DNA of 8,727 nt from Halobacteria archaeon (GTDB taxonomy: Archaea > Halobacteriota > Methanoliparia > Methanoliparales > Methanoliparaceae). The stretch lies in the NCBI GenBank assembly GCA_013329575.1, contig DUJX01000057.1:1-8727 (forward strand), read 5' to 3'. The position numbers and the translations under genes are program-made. The notes beneath the pieces were generated by a model. That model worked only from the letters and a program-made list of their open reading frames with translations. It was not told the origin of the DNA and searched no databases. Shown one piece after another: positions 1-6,728 of this stretch (position 1 is the stretch's first letter; the number at the start of each line of letters is the position of its first letter).

Positions 1-311
<311 letters not shown>

Positions 312-365
312 AATTGTAGTTTTGTAAACGATAATTATTAAAATGTGAAGGATGGAATGGGCAAG

Positions 366-440
366 ATCTAAGATATCCCATCTTAGATATCCTTTTAGAT
401 ATTATTCTTTCGTTTTACTATCATTTTTATTTTATTTTTT
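366..440 (+). terminator. Stem-loop plus T-rich tract between convergent thi4 and trm5
   Basis: A perfect 9-bp inverted repeat (ATCTAAGAT at 366-374, ATCTTAGAT at 380-388) encloses the 5-nt loop ATCCC. It is followed by a second TTAGATAT copy (395-402) and by T-rich runs at about 424-440. It starts 55 bp after the thi4 stop and ends just before the trm5 stop. The T-rich tracts are on the plus strand, so the most likely role is termination of thi4. Archaeal termination depends mainly on T tracts, so the hairpin may be incidental or may act as an mRNA 3'-end structure. Confidence 0.45.
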
Positions 441-450
441 GGTTTATTTA

Positions 451-1452
451 TTAGAATCGTTCATTAATGCTGAATTCTATACATATATGGTAGTTATATG
501 GAGAGTAAGGCCTGACGATCCTCGCATCACGAACCTTGATATCTCCAATTATAGATTCAATTTTTTCGATCTGTTCATCGAACAAGTCGTCTCTGTCATT
601 ATTCTCGCCTCTCTCTTCGCCTACACTATAAAAATAGATTATTCCTTTGTCTTTCTTGACTAATCTTGCCGCCACCTCGAGAAAATCGAATGTACTGAAT
701 GGTAGATTCATTATGATATGATCGGCAATATCGTGTATATTTTTAGATAAGACAGATCCAGAGTCACCGAGAATTATATTTAGGTTGTTTTTCACCTTAT
801 TTAATTTTTTATTCTCGTTCAGATACTTTATAGCATAAGGATTGCAGTCTATTGCGATTACATTACATTTTTTTTTCGCTGCAAGAATAGAAAAAGGACC
901 TACACCGGCAAACATGTCTATAACGATCTCTTTGTCCCTCATATTCTCTATAACCCGCTTTCTCTCGGTAGATAGTCTCGGGCTAAAGTATGTCTTCTCC
1001 AGATCTAATTTGTAGATACAGGCATGCTCTCTGTGTACCGTCTCTGTCCTTCTTTCTCCTGCAATATAATCGTACTTTCTTGTTCTAAACGATCCCTCGA
1101 TAGATGATGCCTTTTTCAATACCACACGTATATTTTTCCGGCTAAGCAGGGTTTTTGCCACGGTTTCAGCGTCATCCACATCTGATGGAAGGATGGCTAT
1201 ATCACCAACCAGATCGTATGAAAGGCGGATATCTTCGTCTGGTCGTATCTCTCTATATGGAAAATCCATCTCGATAAACGTAAAATCGTTTTTGTAATTT
1301 TTATCAGCGTAATCGATTATAGAGCCTTTAACGGGAAAATAAACGAAGGAACCATCTTTTACTACGACTAGATCCTCTCTAATAAATTCTTTAATCTCTC
1401 TTCTTAATCTTTCTGCCAGGCCCTTGTCAACCTTTACCGCGAGACTCTTCAT
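451..1452 (-). CDS. trm5b: tRNA (guanine-37-N1)-methyltransferase, Trm5b-like
   Basis: A 333-residue SAM-dependent enzyme that should methylate N1 of G37 next to the tRNA anticodon, preventing +1 frameshifting. The length is close to that of the Methanocaldococcus jannaschii Trm5b enzyme. The N-terminal D1-type domain (about residues 1-65) is present. It is followed by HREHAC (140-145), YFSPRLSTER (155-164), the class I methyltransferase motif I DMFAGVGPFSI (179-189), the ribose-binding region IDCNP (201-205) and NLPFS (249-253). By family analogy R141, E163 and N249 correspond to the catalytic arginine, general base and NPP-type asparagine. The start is ATG at 1452, 11 bp after the stop of the winged-helix gene, so the two are probably co-transcribed. 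I see no Shine-Dalgarno sequence in that 11-bp gap. The stop at 451-453 faces thi4. Confidence 0.93.
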   Translation of the reverse strand: MKSLAVKVDKGLAERLRREIKEFIREDLVVVKDGSFVYFPVKGSIIDYADKNYKNDFTFIEMDFPYREIRPDEDIRLSYDLVGDIAILPSDVDDAETVAKTLLSRKNIRVVLKKASSIEGSFRTRKYDYIAGERRTETVHREHACIYKLDLEKTYFSPRLSTERKRVIENMRDKEIVIDMFAGVGPFSILAAKKKCNVIAIDCNPYAIKYLNENKKLNKVKNNLNIILGDSGSVLSKNIHDIADHIIMNLPFSTFDFLEVAARLVKKDKGIIYFYSVGEERGENNDRDDLFDEQIEKIESIIGDIKVRDARIVRPYSPYNYHICIEFSINERF

Positions 1453-1463
1453 AATCTATATAA

Positions 1464-1949
1464 TTACAAAATCTTCTCTCTCTTCTTATTGGCAGATAAA
1501 AAAGTATCCGTTACCACAGAATTTGTCTCGTTCTCGCCGAGTATGACCCGATATTCCCGGTTATTTCTATCACCGCGTCGCTCTAATAAATCGTCTTTAC
1601 ACATCCTCGATAGGTACGTGGATACGGTACTCATCTTTATATTGTCCTTATACTCTTTATCGAACGTCTCTTTAACCTCTTTGGAAGTAAACCATCTGTC
1701 TGAAAATTCGAATATAACGAAGCGTTTAAACCTGTCCACGAGCGAAAATTTAAAACGTGGTACTTCTTGATCTTTATATATATCAGATGACGCAGAAGAA
1801 GACGCGCCACTGAGAGAAGAAGACGGTGCTTTCAACCCTTCGACGAATGAGCCAATCAGTTTATAGATATCACTAAGATCCTTATCTGATGTAACTTCTA
1901 TACACGATTTGTTCCCATCCTCTTCAATCTCGACGCGTATTTTTTTCAT
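1464..1949 (-). CDS. Winged-helix DNA-binding protein with Ser-rich linker, function unknown
   Basis: A 161-residue protein from ATG at 1949. A TTG six bases upstream (1955) also opens the frame, but it would lie 1 nt from the AGGA Shine-Dalgarno, whereas the ATG is 7 nt from it, so I prefer the ATG. Residues 1-40 form a small predicted beta/alpha domain (KKIRVEIEEDGNKSCIEV start). Residues 42-56 are a serine/alanine-rich flexible linker. Residues about 66-138 look like a winged helix, with WFTSKEVKETF, then NIKMSTVSTYLSRMCKDDLL as the likely recognition helix region, and ERRGDRNNREYRV as the wing. I do not recognise a named family. A transcriptional regulator or nucleoid-type DNA binder is inferred. 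It is first in a probable operon with trm5, and its leader carries three palindromes that could be its own operators. Confidence 0.8.
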   Translation of the reverse strand: MKKIRVEIEEDGNKSCIEVTSDKDLSDIYKLIGSFVEGLKAPSSSLSGASSSASSDIYKDQEVPRFKFSLVDRFKRFVIFEFSDRWFTSKEVKETFDKEYKDNIKMSTVSTYLSRMCKDDLLERRGDRNNREYRVILGENETNSVVTDTFLSANKKREKIL

Positions 1950-1950
1950 T

Positions 1951-1966
1951 CTCAATTCCTATTGAG
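1951..1966 (-). promoter_or_regulatory. Hairpin displaying the Shine-Dalgarno AGGA in its loop
   Basis: Read on the minus strand, CTCAAT, the tetraloop AGGA and ATTGAG form a perfect 6-bp stem ending 1 nt before the ATG of the winged-helix gene. AGGA is the only plausible Shine-Dalgarno for that start. The arrangement suggests translational control or mRNA protection, but a 6-bp stem can occur by chance. Confidence 0.45.
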
Positions 1967-1990
1967 TAGATACGGCATCCCATCCCTTTG

Positions 1991-2031
1991 TGTGAATCTA
2001 CAAAATGTGATCACAATTTGTGAATTCACAA
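1991..2031 (-). promoter_or_regulatory. Cluster of three TGTGA-type palindromic operators
   Basis: Three related palindromes lie in the leader of the winged-helix gene. They are an imperfect one (TGTGAATCTACA, 1991-2002), a perfect 10-mer TGTGATCACA (2006-2015) that extends to a 20-bp palindrome at 2001-2020 with one mismatched pair, and a perfect 14-mer TTGTGAATTCACAA (2018-2031). Their centres (1996.5, 2010.5, 2024.5) are exactly 14 bp apart. The last overlaps the transcription start expected from the TATA box at 2052-2059, so a bound protein would block initiation or early elongation. The binding protein is unknown; autoregulation by the adjacent winged-helix protein is the simplest guess. 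Confidence 0.6.
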
Positions 2032-2051
2032 GTTAATCTTGATTTTGTTAT

Positions 2052-2059
2052 AATATAAA
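2052..2059 (-). promoter_or_regulatory. TATA box for the winged-helix/trm5 unit
   Basis: Minus strand TTTATATT preceded by the purine-rich CCAAAAGG, a plausible BRE. A start about 25 bp downstream falls near 2030, giving a leader of roughly 80 nt that contains the operator cluster and the hairpin. The same octamer precedes the Xer and glycosyltransferase genes. Confidence 0.6.
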
Positions 2060-2218
2060 CCTTTTGGTTTGTTTAGATTATGATGCTATGTTGTAAAGAG
2101 GTTAACACAAATTACCAGTACTTATCTATTGTAATAGGCTTTATTAGCAGTTTTTAGTCTATACACAATTCACATTTTAAAATGGTATAAGCAAGTTACG
2201 ATTTGTATAGATTTTTCA
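2060..2218. other. Spacer between the Xer stop and the winged-helix promoter
   Basis: No gene is seen here. It contains a perfect 12-bp palindrome CATTTTAAAATG (2173-2184), nested inside an 8-bp inverted repeat (TCTATACA 2158-2165, TGTATAGA 2204-2211). The nested pair could fold at the 3' end of the Xer transcript. A half-site ATTCACA (2168-2174) resembles the operators at 1991-2031. Confidence 0.35.
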
Positions 2219-2764
2219 TTATTTATTCCATACCATATAATACTCATCTTTTATATCGCTCAAAGTTAGGTCTAAATATTTTTGGGTAGTGGCAAGATCC
2301 GAATGCCCCAGTATCTTCTGCAACGCTCTTAAATTACCTCCGCGCTTTAAAAAATGAACGGCAAAAGAGTGTCTAAAGGTATGCGGGTGGATATTCTTAT
2401 AATTTAATCCACTTTTTTCAGCATACATCTTGACTATCTGGAATACTCTTACCCGCGTAATAGGGAATAAATACTCAGATCTAGTTTTTTTATTTTTTAT
2501 ATCTGTCAAATATTTTTTAATCTGGTTTAGTAGATCATCGGTGATAGGAACATATCGGTCTTTGTTTCCCTTGGATTGTTCTATCTTTATTATATTATCA
2601 TCCCAGAAAATGTCCTTTTCTTTTAAAGAACATACCTCAGATACACGAAGACCACACCGCCACATCAATGAAAGTATCAGATAATTTCGCTCGTTTTCTT
2701 GTGCATGTTTAAGCATCTCTTCAATCTCGTTCTCGTTTAAGTAAGACGGTAACCTATATTTCAT
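2219..2764 (-). CDS. xerA: XerA-like tyrosine recombinase, catalytic domain only
   Basis: A 181-residue tyrosine recombinase. All catalytic positions are visible: R40 in CGLRVSEV, beta-hairpin lysine K65 in EQSKGNKDR, H128 and R131 in HPHTFRH, H154 in ILGHSD, and nucleophile Y163 in TTQKYLDL. The sequence opens with LPSYLNENEIEEML, which in full-length Xer proteins is where the catalytic domain begins. The N-terminal SAM-like core-binding domain of about 90-100 residues is therefore absent, since full XerA proteins are about 280 residues. An in-frame TAA lies two codons upstream of the ATG at 2764, so no longer start is possible. FimB/FimE show that catalytic-only recombinases can work. A perfect dif-like site begins 1 bp upstream of the start codon, which makes chromosome-dimer resolution, or resolution of an integrated element, the likely job. 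Transcription is probably leaderless from the TATA box at 2791-2798. Confidence 0.92.
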   Translation of the reverse strand: MKYRLPSYLNENEIEEMLKHAQENERNYLILSLMWRCGLRVSEVCSLKEKDIFWDDNIIKIEQSKGNKDRYVPITDDLLNQIKKYLTDIKNKKTRSEYLFPITRVRVFQIVKMYAEKSGLNYKNIHPHTFRHSFAVHFLKRGGNLRALQKILGHSDLATTQKYLDLTLSDIKDEYYMVWNK

Positions 2765-2765
2765 A

Positions 2766-2793
2766 ATTTAACAAAAGACACATTTTGTTAAAT
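2766..2793. other. dif: dif-like Xer recombination site
   Basis: A perfect inverted repeat in the canonical 11-6-11 dif layout of 28 bp: left arm ATTTAACAAAA (2766-2776), spacer GACACA (2777-2782) and right arm TTTTGTTAAAT (2783-2793). The right arm matches the E. coli dif XerD arm (TTATGTTAAAT, from memory) at 10 of 11 positions. Identical arms fit the single-recombinase XerA system of archaea. It lies 1 bp upstream of the xerA start and overlaps its TATA box and expected transcription start, so recombinase binding should also repress the gene. Recombination activity is inferred. Confidence 0.8.
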
Positions 2794-2798
2794 ATAAA
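2791..2798 (-). promoter_or_regulatory. TATA box for xerA
   Basis: Minus strand TTTATATT, overlapping the last 3 bp of the dif-like site. A start about 25 bp downstream would fall near 2769, only a few bases before the ATG, which implies a leaderless or near-leaderless mRNA. Confidence 0.55.
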
Positions 2799-2856
2799 CT
2801 TATCCATAGAAGACCAATAAACGCATTGTAATTTTAAGGTGTTATAAAATATATAT

Positions 2857-2870
2857 GATGGTTAGCCATC
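2857..2870 (-). terminator. Possible terminator of the phosphoesterase-helicase unit
   Basis: GATGG and CCATC form a 5-bp stem with a 4-nt loop, extendable by a wobble pair and an A-T pair. It lies 25 bp after the helicase stop. On the minus strand it is followed by an A/T-rich run (ATATATATTTTAT). The stem is short, so the call is tentative. Confidence 0.35.
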
Positions 2871-2894
2871 GTGCGTTATTATCGCTAATATGCA

Positions 2895-5780
2895 TTAATT
2901 CCAGAAAGTTCTCGTTCTCGCAAAATCTCTCTCCGATTCGAGTATGTATTTATAAAATTTTTCCTCTGTATCGGATCGGCTAAGGATCTTAACCGCCGTG
3001 TTTGGCCCGATTCCATGGGCTGCCAATGCGATAACCGCTTTTTTGCCATAAGAAAGGACAAGGTTTGCATTTCTATAGATTCTCTCGATCTCTTTCTCAT
3101 CAAAGACAGGTTTACCATCTTTTTTAATCTTTTTAATAAGTTTTATCTTATCCTCGTCCCATGGTTTGAGCGCGGCTATAAGTTTAGCTCCACAGATAGG
3201 ACAGATTATCTCGTCTTGAACAGACTTAACCCTCATCTTTCTACTCCATTTTAGGCAATTTAGACAGAATAAAACCACATAATCGTCCATGATCCGCTCT
3301 TTTACTCTCTTTATAACGAGACTGTCCAGATTGTCCGAAGCGATCATCGATCTGAATGAGAAATATTTTTCAGAACTTAACGGAGTCAACCGAGGTATAG
3401 TTAAAACTTTTATCTCTCCGTTTTTTACCTTATCCAAGATCAGTTTAGAATTTTTAAAATCCATTCTATCAAAAAAAACCTCGTTGACGGCCTCTTCATA
3501 GATCAGACTATCTTCAAATAGCTGTAATAATTTTTTAGATGATATCTTGTCAAAATTAAACTCTTTCGACAGAGCACCCATCCTTTTTGCCACGACGATG
3601 ATCTTCCATTTTAATATAGAAGTATTCTTCAACGAGAGCTTGACGATACCTTCCAGATACGATGGGTCTATATCGATAACTGTCTCGTATATTAGATCAA
3701 GAGGTATATGACTCGGGAATTCAAGCTTTATCCGGTAAGGATCTATTCCCATACTTATATTGACACCGAGACGCGCTGATAATAAAGCGCTCAACCCCGT
3801 CCCAATAGTCTCGTTTACTTTATGACCTGCACAGAGATTTATAACAGCAGTATTACCCTCGCTCTCGATGGTTATTACCATATCCGTAGGTATGACATCC
3901 TTACTCTGATATTCAAGCAGACTCTTAACTTTAAGATAAGATTCTTCTTCGATAGGGTATCCGATACCGGATAATCTTTCAATTAGATTTATTCTTCCCG
4001 AGTCATCCTCTTTATTTATATACGTGGCGAACAACCTACGAACCTCGCCAACCTCTCTGGCAACATCAAAAGGGACAGGGATCTCCTCTCCTGACCAGTT
4101 TGGCACGTTTCCATCGGTACTAGTCGCAGGCACGACCTCTATCGCTCCATCTTTTAATGATACAATCCGCCAAAGCTCTCCTTTCATTATAAAGGTAGAT
4201 CCTTCCCTTAAGAAAGATGCAACAAAACTTTCATCGAGAGTACCTATATTATTTCTGCTCACGAAATCCACCACATAAAACTTTTTCTCGTCAGGAATCA
4301 TGGAGATGTTCTCGTAGTAATGCCGATAAATTCTTCTTCTCGGCTTAATCAAGATATTATTATCTGATCTATCCGATCCTGATATAAAATCAGATTTAAG
4401 ATCATATTTAGACTCGAGAAAGATTAAGCCCAGGTTGTTCATCTCTTTTAAAAGTCTGAAAAATTGTTCTTTGTCCAAATTTCGATACGGATAAGCCCTC
4501 TTTACCATGTTAAAAAAACCGATCGCATCGATGGTCTTTTCCCCAATCAGTGAACTGTAAATCTGGTTTGCAAGGACATCGTACGAATTTTCTATGATAT
4601 CGACATCCTCTAACTCTTTAAACAGCCCCCTTCTCGTTATGACCCACGATTCAATAATATCATCCGGGAATGTAGCAATTATCAACCCGCTCGATACCTC
4701 GTGTATAGAATGTCCAGCCCGTCCCACCCGCTGTAAAAGTCTATTAACCCGTCTCGGCGATGAATACTGGATGACATTCTCTATGCTTCCTATATCTATC
4801 CCTAACTCCATCGATGAGGTACAGACCAACGCTTTGATATCACCGTTCTTGAAACTTTCTTCTATGCTTATCCTCACATCTTTTGAAAGTGAACCATGAT
4901 GCACCTCACAAGAGAGCCCGAGCATCTTTAATCGCGATCCTATAATCTCTGCTACCTGTCTCGTATTGACGAAGATGAGCATGGATGTACTCTTTTCAGC
5001 TATATTTTTTATTTTTTTCAAACATACAAACAATTCAGGATCGATGGACAATTCTTTTGCCTCTATATCATCATCTTCGGTAGGAATACATGTAGAGACA
5101 CCAATATCTAACGATTTGTCTGATTGCACATCTATGATCTCACAAGGTCTATCACTGCCTGCTAAAAACTTACCAACATCTTCTTTATTCTTTATTGTTG
5201 CAGATAAACCTATGCGCTGTATTTTATTATTACATATCTCTTCAAGGCGTTCAAGAGCAATAGACAATTGTGTACCACGTTTAGAAGAGACCAACTCATG
5301 AATCTCGTCTAAAACTACGAATCTAACAGTAGGCAACAATTTTTTTAATTTTTTTCCTAAAAACAACAACTGAAACGTCTCTGGTGTGGTTATAAGGATA
5401 TCTGGCGGATTTATGATCTGTCTTCGTCGCTCCGATTCGGGTGTATCACCATGCCTTACCCTGACCTTTATTCCGAGATGTTCGCCCCATTCTTCCAGCC
5501 TTTTTAAGATATCCCTGTTCAATGCTCGAAGAGGGGTTATATAGATCGCAAAGATACCGTTATTATTATCCTTCTCCTTATTCTGCTCCCGCTCGTTTAA
5601 AAATTTATGAAATATCGGCAAAATTGCCGCCTCTGTCTTACCGGTACCAGTAGGAGATATTAAAAGAACATTCTTTCCGTCCAATATCAATGGGATAGAG
5701 TTTGATTGTATCTCTGTCGGGTTTAAACCTACAATTATGGACTTTATTCTATCATCTAATAAATCAAAAACATTATACAT
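2895..5780 (-). CDS. lhr: Lhr-family superfamily 2 DNA/RNA helicase with C-terminal Zn ribbon
   Basis: A 961-residue ATP-dependent helicase of the Lhr family, which translocates 3' to 5' on nucleic acid in repair or RNA-linked processes. Motifs in order are: Q-motif-like PTEIQ (21-25), Walker A SPTGTGKTE (42-50), Walker B DEIH (158-161), SAT (193-195), IFVNTR (269-274), SSMELGIDIG (322-331) and QRVGRAGH (350-357). The Lhr-specific winged-helix and beta-barrel region follows. W562 in VPNWSGEEIP probably corresponds to the ssDNA-stacking tryptophan of mycobacterial Lhr. A four-cysteine zinc ribbon lies near the C-terminus (C839, C842, C860, C863), followed by AAHGIGPNTAV (920-930) and a closing FARTRTFW, which suggests an archaeal Lhr subgroup, perhaps aLhr2. 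The ATG at 5780 is preferred over a TTG at 5792; neither has a visible Shine-Dalgarno. The gene lies 24 bp after the phosphoesterase stop, in the same operon. Confidence 0.93.
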   Translation of the reverse strand: MYNVFDLLDDRIKSIIVGLNPTEIQSNSIPLILDGKNVLLISPTGTGKTEAAILPIFHKFLNEREQNKEKDNNNGIFAIYITPLRALNRDILKRLEEWGEHLGIKVRVRHGDTPESERRRQIINPPDILITTPETFQLLFLGKKLKKLLPTVRFVVLDEIHELVSSKRGTQLSIALERLEEICNNKIQRIGLSATIKNKEDVGKFLAGSDRPCEIIDVQSDKSLDIGVSTCIPTEDDDIEAKELSIDPELFVCLKKIKNIAEKSTSMLIFVNTRQVAEIIGSRLKMLGLSCEVHHGSLSKDVRISIEESFKNGDIKALVCTSSMELGIDIGSIENVIQYSSPRRVNRLLQRVGRAGHSIHEVSSGLIIATFPDDIIESWVITRRGLFKELEDVDIIENSYDVLANQIYSSLIGEKTIDAIGFFNMVKRAYPYRNLDKEQFFRLLKEMNNLGLIFLESKYDLKSDFISGSDRSDNNILIKPRRRIYRHYYENISMIPDEKKFYVVDFVSRNNIGTLDESFVASFLREGSTFIMKGELWRIVSLKDGAIEVVPATSTDGNVPNWSGEEIPVPFDVAREVGEVRRLFATYINKEDDSGRINLIERLSGIGYPIEEESYLKVKSLLEYQSKDVIPTDMVITIESEGNTAVINLCAGHKVNETIGTGLSALLSARLGVNISMGIDPYRIKLEFPSHIPLDLIYETVIDIDPSYLEGIVKLSLKNTSILKWKIIVVAKRMGALSKEFNFDKISSKKLLQLFEDSLIYEEAVNEVFFDRMDFKNSKLILDKVKNGEIKVLTIPRLTPLSSEKYFSFRSMIASDNLDSLVIKRVKERIMDDYVVLFCLNCLKWSRKMRVKSVQDEIICPICGAKLIAALKPWDEDKIKLIKKIKKDGKPVFDEKEIERIYRNANLVLSYGKKAVIALAAHGIGPNTAVKILSRSDTEEKFYKYILESERDFARTRTFWN

Positions 5781-5804
5781 AGAAATACACAAAGATTTTA
5801 AATA

Positions 5805-6572
5805 TCATATTATACGACCGAGATCGGTACCATCCAGAAGATAAGCTCTTGCTTTTTTACCGAATAAGATACTTTCGAGAAATCCAAACGATCGCCCCTT
5901 CATAATATTTACAGCCAACCCGCCGCATAGATCATTAAATGCCGGGATTACTATCAATTCGTCCATAGCGATTGGTCGGATATCTATTATATCTTTCGTA
6001 CTTTTTTTAGAGGCTTTTACATTTAATTTATTCTTATTGATAGGGACTCTCAGCCAGATGGCTAACGTGTTTGATATGCCTAGACTATCCGTGAATCTTA
6101 CTACAGGATGAATATGTGCCATAACACCTGTTTTACAATTTAATACTTCATCAGATGGGTATGCATGACCGTGAAAGAGACCGATACCATAATAAGAGAA
6201 ACCTTCGCCATCGTATAAAAAAATGTTCTCTTTTTTAGGAATTAGATATTCCAAATTTCCGTCATGGTTTCCTTTTGTGATGTATACATCCGAATAATTT
6301 GATATTTCTGAGAAAAAGTTTGGTATCTCTTTTTTTTCTTGTCTACTGACAAAAGGAATGTTGTGTTTTATATCACCCAAAAAAATTATATCCTTTGGAT
6401 CAAATTCATCGATTATAACCATAATCTTATTTAATAAACCATCTGTCTGGCTTGGTATATTGATCCCGTTCTTCATCATCTCATACTCTATGCCGAGGTG
6501 AAGGTCTGCCAGGACGATCGTTCTTCTATTTGAAATAGAGAGAACAGGCATATTTAGTATAGGTTCTAACAT
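5805..6572 (-). CDS. Calcineurin-like metallophosphoesterase, Lhr-associated (COG1407/PdeM type)
   Basis: A 255-residue two-metal phosphoesterase. The complete metal-binding set is visible: D23 and H25 in LADLHLG, D67 in FLGDIKH, the GNHD box 101-104, H134 and H136 in FHGHAYP, and H153 and H155 in AHIHP. This pattern and length match the predicted ICC-like phosphoesterases of COG1407. In bacteria these are encoded beside Lhr-Core helicases, and one has been shown to be a Mn-dependent DNA nuclease (Pseudomonas putida, from memory). Here the helicase gene follows after 24 bp, so a shared nucleic-acid repair or processing role is likely. The start is ATG at 6572. A second ATG at codon 8 is possible, but the first residues look normal. 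No Shine-Dalgarno is evident. The substrate is inferred. Confidence 0.9.
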   Translation of the reverse strand: MLEPILNMPVLSISNRRTIVLADLHLGIEYEMMKNGINIPSQTDGLLNKIMVIIDEFDPKDIIFLGDIKHNIPFVSRQEKKEIPNFFSEISNYSDVYITKGNHDGNLEYLIPKKENIFLYDGEGFSYYGIGLFHGHAYPSDEVLNCKTGVMAHIHPVVRFTDSLGISNTLAIWLRVPINKNKLNVKASKKSTKDIIDIRPIAMDELIVIPAFNDLCGGLAVNIMKGRSFGFLESILFGKKARAYLLDGTDLGRII

Positions 6573-6620
6573 CGTTGATTATCTAAAATTATATTATCAA
6601 TAAAGAATGCGACACTATGA

Positions 6621-6680
6621 TATATATTTAACCATACTGATCCGTGGTTAAATCCTTAAAAGTATAATTGGATATATAAA
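6621..6680 (-). promoter_or_regulatory. Promoter region of the phosphoesterase-helicase unit with a dif-like palindrome
   Basis: Two candidate minus-strand TATA boxes are seen: the classic TTTATATA (6673-6680) and TAAATATATA (6621-6630). Between them is a 28-bp palindrome (6626-6653) with 9-bp arms ATTTAACCA and TGGTTAAAT and a 10-bp centre. The lower box would give a leader of about 30 nt; the upper one a leader of about 80 nt that begins inside the palindrome. The palindrome would work as an operator in either case. Its outer seven bases on each side equal those of the dif-like site at 2766-2793. Confidence 0.5.
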
Positions 6681-6728
6681 ATAGAATATGAGATGAGAGA
6701 TTGATAAATAGATAACCGCCTTTTTAAA

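Noticed and set aside
352..663. Plus-strand open frame of 103 codons with hydrophobic N-terminal half
   Set aside because: More than two thirds of it is antisense to the clear trm5 coding region, and its start runs through the stem-loop and T-rich intergenic spacer, where low complexity explains the hydrophobic stretch.
1991..2031. Possible CRP/FNR-type binding sites because of TGTGA and TCACA halves
   Set aside because: The half-site spacing does not fit the CRP pattern (TGTGA, 6 bases, TCACA), and the context is archaeal. I keep the palindromes as operators of unknown binder.
2885..3118. Minus-strand open frame of 77 codons overlapping the helicase 3' end
   Set aside because: It is an out-of-frame shadow of the helicase, whose own frame carries recognisable C-terminal motifs through the same bases.
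2766..6653. The two 28-bp palindromes as the ends of a currently mobile element
   Set aside because: Their central bases differ, which normally prevents Xer recombination between them, and the enclosed genes look like conserved house genes with no sign of foreign codon use.
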